From Streptomyces sp. 1-11 (GTDB lineage: Bacteria; Actinomycetota; Actinomycetes; Streptomycetales; Streptomycetaceae): DNA of 64,000 nucleotides. Made by a program: the position numbers and the translations under genes. The stretch's first letter is position 1. Each line of letters begins with the position of its first letter. Shown piece after piece: positions 10,370 to 18,714 of this stretch. The notes beneath the pieces are model-generated. The model saw nothing but the letters and a program-made list of their open reading frames with translations. It was not told the DNA's origin and did not search any database. The stretch is taken from positions 186,001 to 250,000 of the forward strand of contig NZ_BJTV01000006.1 in the NCBI RefSeq assembly GCF_007176755.1. Reading direction: 5' to 3'.

Positions 10370-11047
10370 ATGAAGATGAGCCGGCCGCGGCTGCCGCGCA
10401 CCCGCAAGGGGTGGCGGCGCCTGGTGCAGACCGTGATGGCCGGGTGCGTGCTGGCGCTGCTGCCGGTGACCTGGCTGTACGTGTCGACGGCGGACCGGCT
10501 GCGGACCGCGGCGGACGCCCCGCGCACCGAGGTCGCGGTGGTGTTCGGGGCCGGCCTCCGGGACGGGGAGCCGTCGCTCTACCTCGCGCACCGGCTGGAC
10601 GCGGCGGCCAGGCTGTACCGGGAGGGGCGGATCGAGGCCGTCCTCGTCACCGGGGACAACAGCCGCGAGGACTACGACGAGCCCGACGCCATGCGCGCCT
10701 ACCTGACCCGGCACGGGGTGCCGGACGCGCGGATCGTCGGCGACTACGCGGGCTTCGACACCTGGGACTCCTGTGTACGGGCCAAGAAGATCTTCGGTGT
10801 GGACCGGGCGGTGCTGATCAGCCAGGGCTTCCACATCCGGCGGGCGGTGGCGCTGTGCGAGGCGGCGGGGGTGGACTCGTACGGCGTCGGGGTCGACGCC
10901 AAGCACGACGTGACCTGGTACTACGGCGGCACCCGCGAGGTGTTCGCGGCGGGCAAGGCGGTGCTGGACGCGGTGTTCCGGCCGGATCCGCGGTTCCTCG
11001 GGCCGAAGGAACCCGGCGTGGCGCGGGCGCTCGCGTCGGGTCGGTGA
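10370..11047 (+). CDS. SanA/YdcF-like DUF218 membrane protein
   Basis: 225-residue protein with a basic N-terminus and one transmembrane segment (about residues 20-38), followed by a DUF218 domain: EVAVVFGAGLRDGEPS, AVLVTGDNSREDYDEPDAM, and GFDTWDSCVRAKKIFGV with the family's conserved acidic and polar residues. SanA-like proteins are inner-membrane anchored and linked to envelope barrier function and vancomycin sensitivity in enterobacteria; the biochemical activity is unknown. The ATG at 10370 has GGGAG 6 bases upstream. Divergently placed from the CbiX gene (about 205 bp between starts). Confidence 0.85.
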   Translation: MKMSRPRLPRTRKGWRRLVQTVMAGCVLALLPVTWLYVSTADRLRTAADAPRTEVAVVFGAGLRDGEPSLYLAHRLDAAARLYREGRIEAVLVTGDNSREDYDEPDAMRAYLTRHGVPDARIVGDYAGFDTWDSCVRAKKIFGVDRAVLISQGFHIRRAVALCEAAGVDSYGVGVDAKHDVTWYYGGTREVFAAGKAVLDAVFRPDPRFLGPKEPGVARALASGR

Positions 11048-11129
11048 TCGCGCGGGACGCTCGCGTCGGGCCGGTGGCCGGGGCCTCACGGCGGGTGGCC
11101 GGGCACGGGGAGGCCGGCTTCCCGGCCGT

Positions 11130-11168
11130 GTAACAAGGGGCCGCCGCGGGCCGTAACACGCCGGAAGC
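11130..11168 (+). promoter_or_regulatory. GlnR-like box upstream of nitrate reductase gene
   Basis: GTAAC at 11153-11157, six bases, then GAAGC at 11164-11168 matches the GTnAC-n6-GaAAC GlnR half-box with one mismatch; another GTAAC lies 23 bp upstream at 11130. The site ends 12 bp before the nasA start. Nitrate assimilation genes are known GlnR targets in Streptomyces; this instance is inferred from motif and context. Confidence 0.5.
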
Positions 11169-11180
11169 ACGCTGGTCGGC

Positions 11181-13367
11181 ATGGAGACCACCGCGACGCC
11201 CACGCACTGCCCGTACTGCGCCCTGCAGTGCGGGATGAACGTCACGCCCCTGCCGCAGGGGGGCGTCGAGGTGACCGAGCGGCCGGACTTCCCGGTGAAC
11301 CGGGGCGCGCTGTGCGGCAAGGGCCGTACGGCCGCCCAGGTGCTGTCGCCGGCGGCCCGGCTGACCTCGCCGCTGGTCCGGTCCGGCGGGCGGCTGGTGC
11401 CGGCGGGCTGGGACGAGGCGCTGGACCGGATCGCCGGCGCGCTGTCGTCGGCGCGTGCGCGCGGCGGGCCCGACGCGGTGGGGGTGTTCGGCGGGGGCGG
11501 GCTGACGAACGAGAAGGCGTACGGGCTCGGCAAGTTCGCGCGGGTGGTGCTCGGCACCTCGCAGATCGACTACAACGGGCGGTTCTGCATGTCCTCGGCG
11601 GCGGCCGCCGGCACGAAGGCGTTCGGCCTGGACCGGGGTCTGCCGTTCCCGCTGGAGGACATCCCGCGCACCGGCTGCGTCATCCTGGTCGGCTCCAACC
11701 TCGCCGAGACGATGCCGCCGTCGCTGCGCTTCTTCGGCGAACTGCGCGACAACGGCGGCACGCTGATCGTCGTCGACCCGCGGCGCACCCGGACGGCCGA
11801 GCAGGCGGACCTGCACCTGGCGCCCCGCCCGGGCACCGATCTCGCCCTGGCGCTGGGCCTGTTGCACCTGGTGGTGGCCGAGGGCCGCACGGACGAGGAG
11901 TACATCCGGGAGCGCACGGCCGGCTGGGAGGAGGCCCGGGCGGCGGCGATGGCGCACTGGCCGGAGCACGTGGAGCGGATCACGGGGGTCCCCGTCCCCC
12001 GACTGCGGCAGGCGGTACGGATGTTCTGCGAGCCCCGGGCCGCGATGGTGCTCACGGCGCGCGGGCCCGAGCAGCAGTCCAAGGGCACCGACACGGTGGG
12101 CGCGTGGATCAACCTGTGCCTGGCGACCGGCCGGGCGGGCCGTCCGCTGTCCGGGTACGGCTGCCTGACCGGGCAGGGCAACGGGCAGGGCGGGCGCGAA
12201 CACGGCCAGAAGGCCGACCAGTTGCCCGGTTACCGCAAGCTCGACGACCCGGCGGCGCGGCGGCACGTGGCCGGGGTGTGGGGCGTGGACCCGGACAGCC
12301 TGCCCGGCCCCGGACGCAGCGCGTACGAGCTGCTGGACGCGCTGGGCACGGACATCCGGGCGCTGCTGCTGATGGGGTCCAACCCGGTGGTGTCGGCGCC
12401 GCGCGCGGCGCACGTGGAGGAGCGGCTGCGCTCGCTGGACTTCCTGGCGGTGTGCGACGTCGTCCGGTCGGAGACGGCGGAACTGGCGGACGTGGTCCTG
12501 CCGGTCACGCAGTGGGCCGAGGAGACGGGCACCACGACCAGTCTGGAGGGCAGGGTGCTGCTGCGCCGCCGGGCCGTGGCCCCGCCCCCCGGGATCCGCA
12601 GCGACCTGGAGGTGCTGCGCGCACTGGCCGCCCGGCTGGGCGTGGAGAAGGGCTTCCCGGCCGACCCGGAGGAGGTCTTCGAGGAACTGCGCCGCGCCAG
12701 CGCGGGCGGTCCCGCCGACTACTCGGGGATCACCTACCGCCGCCTGGCGGAGGAGAACGGCGTGTTCTGGCCCTGCCCCGAGCCCCCGGCGGACTCGGCA
12801 CCCGTTTCGCACCCGGCGCACACCGACGCGGACGGCATGTGTGGCGCGAACGGCGCGCACAGCGTCGGCGGGCCGACCCGGGCCCCGGGCGCCGTCCATC
12901 CCGGCACCCCCCGCCTGTTCCTCGACCGCTTCGCCACCGACGACGGCCGGGCGCGGTTCGCCGCCGTGGCGCACCGGGCCAGTGCGGAGGAGCCGGACGC
13001 GGAGTACCCGCTGCTGCTGACCACCGGCCGGGTGGTGTCCCAGTACCAGTCGGGGGCGCAGACCCGCAGGGTGGCGGAGCTGAACGCGGCCGCGCCCGGC
13101 CCGTTCGTCGAGCTGCACCCGCGCCTCGCGGCCCGCCTCGGCGCTGTCGAGGGCGACCCGCTGGCGGTGGTCTCCCGGCGGGGCCGGGCCGTGGCCCCCG
13201 CGCGCATCACCGCCGCCATCCGCCCCGACACGGTCTTCATGCCCTTCCACTGGCCGGGCGAGGGCAGGGCCAACACCCTCACGAACCCCGCCCTGGACCC
13301 GACGTCGAAGATGCCGGAGTTCAAGACGTGCGCGGTGCGGGTGGAACCCCTCGGCGCACAGGAGTAG
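11181..13367 (+). CDS. nasA: Assimilatory nitrate reductase catalytic subunit
   Basis: 728-residue molybdopterin oxidoreductase that reduces nitrate to nitrite in the cytoplasm. The N-terminus carries the 4Fe-4S binding motif CPYCALQC followed by NRGALCGKG with the fourth Cys. The molybdopterin-binding domains follow (YNGRFCMSSAAAAGTKAFG, MLLMGSNPVVSAPRA), with the C-terminal dinucleotide-binding domain (LLTTGRVVSQYQSGAQTRR and MPFHWPGEGRANTLTNPALDP). There is no fused FAD or NirD-like domain and no twin-arginine signal, so it is an assimilatory enzyme that takes electrons from a separate donor. The nearby flavoproteins at 6543 and 17500 are candidates. The GlnR-like site just upstream suggests nitrogen control. 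Confidence 0.93.
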   Translation: METTATPTHCPYCALQCGMNVTPLPQGGVEVTERPDFPVNRGALCGKGRTAAQVLSPAARLTSPLVRSGGRLVPAGWDEALDRIAGALSSARARGGPDAVGVFGGGGLTNEKAYGLGKFARVVLGTSQIDYNGRFCMSSAAAAGTKAFGLDRGLPFPLEDIPRTGCVILVGSNLAETMPPSLRFFGELRDNGGTLIVVDPRRTRTAEQADLHLAPRPGTDLALALGLLHLVVAEGRTDEEYIRERTAGWEEARAAAMAHWPEHVERITGVPVPRLRQAVRMFCEPRAAMVLTARGPEQQSKGTDTVGAWINLCLATGRAGRPLSGYGCLTGQGNGQGGREHGQKADQLPGYRKLDDPAARRHVAGVWGVDPDSLPGPGRSAYELLDALGTDIRALLLMGSNPVVSAPRAAHVEERLRSLDFLAVCDVVRSETAELADVVLPVTQWAEETGTTTSLEGRVLLRRRAVAPPPGIRSDLEVLRALAARLGVEKGFPADPEEVFEELRRASAGGPADYSGITYRRLAEENGVFWPCPEPPADSAPVSHPAHTDADGMCGANGAHSVGGPTRAPGAVHPGTPRLFLDRFATDDGRARFAAVAHRASAEEPDAEYPLLLTTGRVVSQYQSGAQTRRVAELNAAAPGPFVELHPRLAARLGAVEGDPLAVVSRRGRAVAPARITAAIRPDTVFMPFHWPGEGRANTLTNPALDPTSKMPEFKTCAVRVEPLGAQE

Positions 13368-13405
13368 GCGACGCCGGGGGGCCCCGGGGCGGCCGGCCGG
13401 TTCCC

Positions 13406-13837
13406 TCAACCGCGTTCCAGCCAGTCGCCGCCGGCTATGCGCCGTCCCCGGGTCCGCAGGCGGGCGGCGACGGCGGGGGCCGCCAGGTAGACCCAGGCGG
13501 GCGCCGTCGTGCCGTCGGGGAGTTCGACGGTCCGGGAGACCCGTTCGTAGAGGTTGCCGGGGTCGCCCGGGACGTACTCCTCCAGGCGGTCGAGTTCGGT
13601 CAGGAGTCCGGCGTAGGACCGCGGTGACGCGGTGACCAGTTCGCCGGTGACCGCCGCGCCGGGTTCGTCGACGGCGTAGGGGTAGCCGGGGCCGTCGTAC
13701 AGCGCCGCGCCCGGGAGCCGTCCGGGTTGCTCCCGGTCGGTACGGCCGCGCAGGAACAGTCCGTGGTTGCGCTCACCGGGGCGAAGGGTGCCGTAGACGA
13801 AGAACGGCCGGGGGCCCAGGGCGTCCGAAGTGATCAC
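13406..13837 (-). CDS. Gamma-glutamylcyclotransferase-family protein
   Basis: 143-residue protein of the GGCT/AIG2 fold. The signature FVYGTLRPGERNH is at the N-terminus and LLTELDRLEEYVPGD holds the likely catalytic Glu region. Known members cyclise gamma-glutamyl amines or peptides; the bacterial substrate is not defined. I chose the GTG at 13837 because GGTGGAG lies about 10 bases upstream, rather than the longer open frame. Convergent with the nitrate reductase gene. Confidence 0.85.
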   Translation of the reverse strand: MITSDALGPRPFFVYGTLRPGERNHGLFLRGRTDREQPGRLPGAALYDGPGYPYAVDEPGAAVTGELVTASPRSYAGLLTELDRLEEYVPGDPGNLYERVSRTVELPDGTTAPAWVYLAAPAVAARLRTRGRRIAGGDWLERG

Positions 13838-13894
13838 GGAAACGATTCTCCACCTACGCCGCCTCCTCACACATCTCCATGAAGGCGCTATGGA

Positions 13895-13908
13895 CATGAC
13901 ATGTCATG
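13895..13908. promoter_or_regulatory. Perfect 14-bp palindrome upstream of M4 protease gene
   Basis: CATGACATGTCATG is identical on both strands. It lies about 70 bp upstream of the protease start, in the short divergent region shared with the cyclotransferase gene, so it is a candidate operator. The binding protein is unknown. Confidence 0.5.
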
Positions 13909-13978
13909 GCCCCTTAAATCTCAGTCAGCGCAGCGCCCACGCCCCCCACGCCTCGAAGGCGCCTCCCCAAGGAGACAG

Positions 13979-15628
13979 ATGAGTCGGATACGTCAGCACA
14001 TCCGGGGTTCCCGTCGTCTCGCCACCGCCGGCGTCGCCGCGACCACGGCGGCCCTGCTGGCCGCCGCCCTCTCCCCCGCCGCCCACGCCGACGGCCGCCC
14101 GACCCGGGCCACCGCCGTCGAGAACGCGGCCGCGGCCCTCGTGGCCCAGGCGAAGACCCTCGGCCTGACCTCCGCCCAGGACACCAGCGTCCGGGACGTG
14201 ATCGTCGACAGCAACGGCACCCAGCACGTCCGCTACGACCGCACCTACCGTCAACTGCCGGTCCTGGGCGGTGACTTCGTCGTCCACCTGGCGCCGGGCG
14301 GCGCCTACCGCGGCGCCGACCGCGCGACCAGAACCAGGATCTCCGTCCCCTCCACCACCCCGAAGCTGTCCGCCCCCAGGGCCGCCGGCCTCGCGGTGAA
14401 CGCCCTGCGGGCCGCCAACCTCGGCGAGAAGCTGCGGCAGGTGAAGGCCAAGCCCGAGCTGGTCGTCGACGCCCTGCACGGCGCCCCCAAGCTCGCCTGG
14501 CGCACCAACGCCGTCGGCCAGGACTCGCTCGGCAACCCGGTCGCCCGGACCGTGCTGACCGACGCCCGCACCGGCGCCCAGATCGACGCCTGGGACAGCA
14601 TCGAGACGGTCACCGGCGACGGCAAGTCGCTGTACAGCGGGACCGTTCCGATGGAGACCACGCAGTCCGGCTCCTCGTACCAGCTCAAGGACCCGACCCG
14701 CGGCAACACCTACACCGGTGACGCGGAGGGCAAGACCGACCTGTGCTTCTTCGGCATCTGCTTCAGCCGGGCGCCCGCCACCCTGTTCACGGACGCCGAC
14801 AACCACTGGGGCTCGGGCGCCACCGCCGACCGCGCCTCGGCCGCCGTCGACGCCCAGTACGGCACCAACGAGACCTGGGACTACTACAAGAACGTCCACG
14901 GCCGCAACGGCATCGCGGGCGACGGCAAGGGCTCGTACAACCGCGTCCACTACGGCAGCAACTACAACAACGCCTTCTGGGACGACAGTTGCTTCTGCAT
15001 GACGTACGGCGACGGTGACGGCACCACCTTCGGGCCGCTGGTGGCGCTGGACGTGGCCGGGCACGAGATGAGCCACGGCGTGACGTCGAAGACGGCCGCG
15101 CTGACCTACTCCGGCGAGTCCGGCGGCCTGAACGAGGCCACCTCGGACATCCTCGGCACGATGGTCGAGTGGTACGCGAACAACTCCTCCGACCAGGGTG
15201 ACTACCTCATCGGCGAGAAGATCGTGAAGCCGGGCTTCGGCAAGGCGGCCCTGCGCTTCATGGACAAGCCCTCCAAGGACGGCAGCTCCGCGGACTACTG
15301 GAGCTCGTCGGTCGGCAACCTCGACGTGCACTACTCCTCGGGCGTCGCCAACCACTTCGCCTACCTGCTGGCGGAGGGCAGCGGCGCGAAGACCATCAAC
15401 GGCGTCGACTACAACTCGCCGACGTCCAACGGCTCGACGGTCACCGGCATCGGCCGGGACAAGGTCGGCAAGATCTGGTACCGGGCGCTGACGGTCTACA
15501 TGACGTCCTCCACCAACTACGCGGGCGCCCGCACGGCCACCCTGAACGCGGCCAAGGACCTCTACGGCGCGGGCAGCGCGGAGTACAACGCGGTCGCCGC
15601 CGCCTGGAGCGCGGTCAACGTCAACTAG
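13979..15628 (+). CDS. Secreted neutral zinc metalloprotease, M4 (thermolysin) family
   Basis: 549-residue prepro-enzyme. The N-terminal signal peptide has a basic start, a hydrophobic run and cleavage near AHADGR (about residue 38). A thermolysin-type propeptide follows (about residues 45-230), then the mature catalytic domain, with GHEMSHGVTS (HExxH zinc motif) and the downstream ligand in GGLNEATSDILG. The C-terminal helical half ends with the standard AYNAVAAAWSAVNV. It degrades extracellular protein. ATG 13979 is chosen because AAGGAGA precedes it and it begins the signal peptide; the frame is open further 5'. A strong terminator-like hairpin follows. A second, signal-less M4 enzyme is encoded at 55944. 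Confidence 0.95.
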   Translation: MSRIRQHIRGSRRLATAGVAATTAALLAAALSPAAHADGRPTRATAVENAAAALVAQAKTLGLTSAQDTSVRDVIVDSNGTQHVRYDRTYRQLPVLGGDFVVHLAPGGAYRGADRATRTRISVPSTTPKLSAPRAAGLAVNALRAANLGEKLRQVKAKPELVVDALHGAPKLAWRTNAVGQDSLGNPVARTVLTDARTGAQIDAWDSIETVTGDGKSLYSGTVPMETTQSGSSYQLKDPTRGNTYTGDAEGKTDLCFFGICFSRAPATLFTDADNHWGSGATADRASAAVDAQYGTNETWDYYKNVHGRNGIAGDGKGSYNRVHYGSNYNNAFWDDSCFCMTYGDGDGTTFGPLVALDVAGHEMSHGVTSKTAALTYSGESGGLNEATSDILGTMVEWYANNSSDQGDYLIGEKIVKPGFGKAALRFMDKPSKDGSSADYWSSSVGNLDVHYSSGVANHFAYLLAEGSGAKTINGVDYNSPTSNGSTVTGIGRDKVGKIWYRALTVYMTSSTNYAGARTATLNAAKDLYGAGSAEYNAVAAAWSAVNVN

Positions 15629-15647
15629 GCCGCAACAGTCACGCGTT

Positions 15648-15688
15648 GGGCGGCCGTCCCGGTCCAGTGGGCACCGGGGCGGCCGCCC
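15648..15688 (+). terminator. Terminator hairpin after M4 protease gene
   Basis: 16-bp arms (15648-15663, 15673-15688), paired with one G-U wobble, and a 9-base loop, starting 20 bp after the protease stop codon. Confidence 0.7.
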
Positions 15689-15977
15689 TCTTCGCGCGCC
15701 CCTCGCCGCACTCGCCGGCCCACGCGGGCGCCGGTCACCCGTTCACCGCCGCCCGGCGCTCCATTCGTGTGCACTTCCCCAGGCCCCCTCACACGTCTCT
15801 GACCAGCCACGACTCCCCACCACTAGCCCGTGCGGGGGCCCCCGGAGCCACCCGTTCAGCACGTTCCTGACGCATCGTCAGAGAGCGCGGCGGCCCGACT
15901 GCGATTTTCCTCGGAAGGGCAGGGGCGTGCCCCTGGACGAGTCGGAGGATCGAGACGGACCAGCCCTGGGGAGCACC
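15689..15977 (+). promoter_or_regulatory. Intergenic region with palindrome before surface-protein gene
   Basis: No gene seen. The region holds a 15-bp inverted repeat, CTGACG-CAT-CGTCAG at 15867-15881, and then the ribosome-binding site (GGGGAG) of the next gene. The palindrome lies about 97 bp from the start codon and may be an operator. The rest shows no recognisable signal. Confidence 0.35.
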
Positions 15978-16547
15978 ATGCGACGCACCGCCCGTCTGCT
16001 GACCGGTACCGCGCTCGCCGTGGCCACGGCGGGACTCGCCGCGGCGCCGGTGAACGCGGCCCCGGCGCCGGACCGTCCGCGGGACGCTCCGGCCGCGGCC
16101 GGCAGCCTGCTGGTCGACCCCTCCACCGCGGCGCCGGGCAGCCGGGTCACCGTGAACACGGCGGCGTGCGGAAAGAGGGGCACCGCGATCGCCGACGCGG
16201 GCGCGCTCGGCGCCGGGACCTTCATGCTGGCGCCCGGCGAGAACGAGGGCGAGTCGGCCGGCGAGTTCCGGGTGCCGCCGGGCGCGCAGCCGGGCACGTA
16301 CGAGATCGTCGCGAAGTGCGCCGAGGGCGACCGGCAGGTCACGGGCGACCTGGTGGTGGCGCCGAGCACGGCGCGCATGGGCGCGGCGCACGAGCAGGTG
16401 CAGCCGCGGGGAAGCGTGAAGACGGGGGTCGGCGGCGCGTTCGGCTCCGACCCCGTGCAGACCGCGGCGGGTGTGACGGCCCTGGCCGTCGCCGCCGCGG
16501 GCGGTACCTGGCTCCTGCATCGCCGGGCGAGAGGCGACGGGATCTGA
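15978..16547 (+). CDS. Secreted, membrane-anchored protein of unknown function
   Basis: 189 residues. The signal peptide runs from the start to about AAPVNAAPAP (residue 28). The extracytoplasmic domain is probably an all-beta fold with two Cys residues (in NTAACGKRG and IVAKCAEGD) that could pair. The C-terminus has one hydrophobic helix ending in Arg residues (ALAVAAAGGTWLLHRRARGDGI). That tail looks like a cell-wall sorting tail, but I see no LPxTG or LAxTG motif before it. It is followed 154 bp later by a sortase gene on the same strand; this pairing is common in Streptomyces and suggests a surface role. The ATG at 15978 has GGGGAG 4 bases upstream. Confidence 0.8.
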   Translation: MRRTARLLTGTALAVATAGLAAAPVNAAPAPDRPRDAPAAAGSLLVDPSTAAPGSRVTVNTAACGKRGTAIADAGALGAGTFMLAPGENEGESAGEFRVPPGAQPGTYEIVAKCAEGDRQVTGDLVVAPSTARMGAAHEQVQPRGSVKTGVGGAFGSDPVQTAAGVTALAVAAAGGTWLLHRRARGDGI

Positions 16548-16589
16548 CGGACACCCTCCGCTGTCCGTCCGCCGGTACCGCACATCCCG

Positions 16590-16628
16590 CCCCCTCCGGG
16601 TCCGACGCCCCTCGCGGCCCGGAGGGGG
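16590..16628. terminator. Possible hairpin between surface-protein and sortase genes
   Basis: 11-bp perfect inverted repeat (16590-16600 and 16618-16628) with a 17-base loop. It may partly uncouple the sortase from the upstream gene. Confidence 0.4.
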
Positions 16629-16701
16629 AGGGGGTCCGCCCAGTGGCGGGCCGATCCGTTCCGGGGGCCTGTCCTGGGCGCCCCGGGGAGAGGGGGTCCC
16701 A

Positions 16702-17322
16702 GTGCCCAGAATCGGAGACACCGCGATAGCCGCCGTCACCGTGGTCGCCCTCGGCGCGGGGGTGTGGCTGCTCGCCGGCCCGGGCGTGACGCACGCACCG
16801 CCGCAGCCGGCCGCCGCCGAGGGCAGGCCCGACCCCGGCGAGGAACGGCTGCGGGCCACCGCGCTGGCGCCGTCCCCGCCGATCCGCATCCGCATCCCGG
16901 CGATCCGGGTGAACGCCCCGCTCACCGGCCTGGGCCTCACCCGTGCGGGCAGCCTGGACGTGCCGCCCGCCGGGAACAAGAACCTCGCCGGCTGGTACGA
17001 GGCCGGCACCACCCCCGGCGAGACGGGCACCGCGATCGTCGCGGGCCACGTGGACAACACCGAGGGCCCGGCCGTCTTCTACGACCTGGGCGCCCTGAGG
17101 CGGGGAGCCGTGATCGAGATCGACCGGCGCGACGGCGGTGTGGCGGTGTTCACCGTGGACGCGGTGGAGGTGTACGCGGCCAGCGACTTCCCCGACGAGA
17201 AGGTCTACGGCGCGGCCGCCCGCCCCGAACTGCGCGTCATCACCTGCGGCGGCGGCTACACGAAGGCCACCGGCTACCAGGGCAACGTGGTGGTCTTCGC
17301 CCACCTGACCGGCAGCCGCTGA
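16702..17322 (+). CDS. Class F sortase
   Basis: 206 residues: an N-terminal membrane anchor (about residues 7-26), a Pro/Ala-rich linker, and a sortase domain with RIRIPAIRVNAPL, AGHVDNTEGPAVFYDLG containing the catalytic His, and ITCGGGYTKATGYQGNVVVFAHL containing the catalytic Cys. Sortases are membrane-bound transpeptidases that attach proteins to peptidoglycan. Class F members are widespread in actinobacteria with poorly known substrates. The segment after TCGG has a Lys and no Arg, so the position of the third catalytic residue is uncertain. GTG start at 16702, preceded by GGGAGAGGGGG. The gene immediately upstream is a candidate client. Confidence 0.9.
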   Translation: MPRIGDTAIAAVTVVALGAGVWLLAGPGVTHAPPQPAAAEGRPDPGEERLRATALAPSPPIRIRIPAIRVNAPLTGLGLTRAGSLDVPPAGNKNLAGWYEAGTTPGETGTAIVAGHVDNTEGPAVFYDLGALRRGAVIEIDRRDGGVAVFTVDAVEVYAASDFPDEKVYGAAARPELRVITCGGGYTKATGYQGNVVVFAHLTGSR

Positions 17323-17438
17323 ACCCCGCCCGCGGGGCCGGCCGGTCGGGGCCCGTCCCCGCGTCGGCGCACCTCACAGCCCCGACCGGGCGCCTTGGGG
17401 GACCCTCACACGCCCCGCCCGGCACCGCTGAGGGCAGC

Positions 17439-17476
17439 GTTCCCGGCGGGAAACAGGAGGGATGCGGCCGGGTAAC
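17439..17476 (+). promoter_or_regulatory. GlnR-like sites upstream of nitrite reductase cluster
   Basis: GTTCC (17439-17443), six bases, then GAAAC (17450-17454) fits the GTnAC-n6-GaAAC GlnR pattern with one mismatch; GTAAC follows at 17472-17476, exactly 22 bp after the GAAAC. The site ends 24 bp before the first start codon of the nir cluster. Confidence 0.5.
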
Positions 17477-17499
17477 GTCGAAGCCGCACGCTGCGGTGC

Positions 17500-18714
17500 A
17501 TGACCTCGAATACGCGTGTGGTGGTGATCGGCGCCGGCCTCGCGGGCGCACGGCTCGCCCGGCGGCTCGGTGAGCTGGGCACGCCCGCCCTGCTCGTCGG
17601 CGAGGAGGAGCACCGGCCGTACAACCGGGTGCTGCTCGCGGAGGTGCTGGCCGGGCGGTACGCCCCGGAGGTGATCGCCCTCCCCGCGCCCGCCGGCCAC
17701 CGGCGCGCCAGGGTCACCGGCATCGACCGCGCGGCCCGGCGGCTGCGGTGCGCCGACGGCTCGCTGATCGCCTACGGCACCCTGGTGCTGGCCACCGGCT
17801 CCAACCCGGTGCTGCCGCCGCTGCGCGGCCTGTTCGGCCCCGGCCGCCGGCTCCCCGAGGGCGTCCACGCGTTCCGCACGATGGACGACTGCCTGGGCCT
17901 GTCCAAGGCGGTACGGCCGGGCGCGCGGGCGGTGGTCGTCGGCGGCGGGCTGCTCGGCGTGTCCGCGGCCCGGGCGCTGGCCGTGCGCGGCGCGCAGGTG
18001 GTCCTCGCCCAGCAGGCCGAGCGGCTCATGGAACGCCAGCTAGACCCGGACGCCTCCCGCCTGGTGCTGCGGCACCTGACGGACCTGGGCGTCGAGGTGC
18101 ACACCGAGTGCCGGGTGCGGGACGTGCGGTGCGTCGGCGGCGCGGTCCGCTCGGTGGAACTGGCCGACGGGTACGCCCTCGACACCGACCTCGTGGTGCT
18201 CGCCTGCGGGGTCCGCCCGCGCACCGGTCTGGCGGAGCGGGCCGGCCTCGCCGTCCGCGGCGGCGTCCTGGTCGACGACGAGCTGCGCACCTCCGACCCG
18301 CACATCCACGCCGTCGGCGACTGCGCCCGGCACGACGGCACGGTCTACGGCCTCGCCGGCCCGGCCCTGGAACAGGCCGAGGCCCTGGCCGCCCTGCTCG
18401 CCGGCGACGCCGGCGCCCGCTACACCGGGACCCGCTCGCTGACCCGGCTCACCCTGGCCGGAACCGGGCACCCCTTCGACCTGGCCGCGTTCGGCGAGCC
18501 CGAGGCCCGCCCCGGCGACGACGTGGTCCGGCTCGCCGACGCCACCCGGGGCACCTACCGCAAGGTCGTCGTCCGCGACGACCGCCTGGTCGGCGGGGTC
18601 CTGGTCGGCGAACTCGGCACCGTCGGCGCGCTCGCCCGCGCCTGGGAGGGAGCGGAGCCGCTCCCCTCCTCCGGACCCCTGCTCCATCTGCTCACCGACG
18701 ACGGAGGCTCCTGA
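17500..18714 (+). CDS. NAD(P)/FAD-dependent oxidoreductase of the nitrite reductase cluster
   Basis: 404-residue flavoprotein similar to the NirB N-terminal half: FAD motif VVVIGAGLAGARLARRL, RPYNRVLLAEVLAGRY, NAD motif AVVVGGGLLGVSAARAL, and the FAD-binding HIHAVGDCARHDG. It lacks the BFD-like iron-sulfur and siroheme domains, so it is an electron-transfer subunit. Its stop overlaps the nirB start (TGATG). It could serve NasA as the missing reductase, or assist NirB; the sequence does not decide this. ATG at 17500; the upstream GlnR-like sites suggest nitrogen regulation. Confidence 0.88.
   Translation: MTSNTRVVVIGAGLAGARLARRLGELGTPALLVGEEEHRPYNRVLLAEVLAGRYAPEVIALPAPAGHRRARVTGIDRAARRLRCADGSLIAYGTLVLATGSNPVLPPLRGLFGPGRRLPEGVHAFRTMDDCLGLSKAVRPGARAVVVGGGLLGVSAARALAVRGAQVVLAQQAERLMERQLDPDASRLVLRHLTDLGVEVHTECRVRDVRCVGGAVRSVELADGYALDTDLVVLACGVRPRTGLAERAGLAVRGGVLVDDELRTSDPHIHAVGDCARHDGTVYGLAGPALEQAEALAALLAGDAGARYTGTRSLTRLTLAGTGHPFDLAAFGEPEARPGDDVVRLADATRGTYRKVVVRDDRLVGGVLVGELGTVGALARAWEGAEPLPSSGPLLHLLTDDGGS

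Noticed and set aside
13374..13387. Terminator between nasA and the cyclotransferase gene
   Set aside because: Only 6-bp arms with a 2-base loop; too short to claim.
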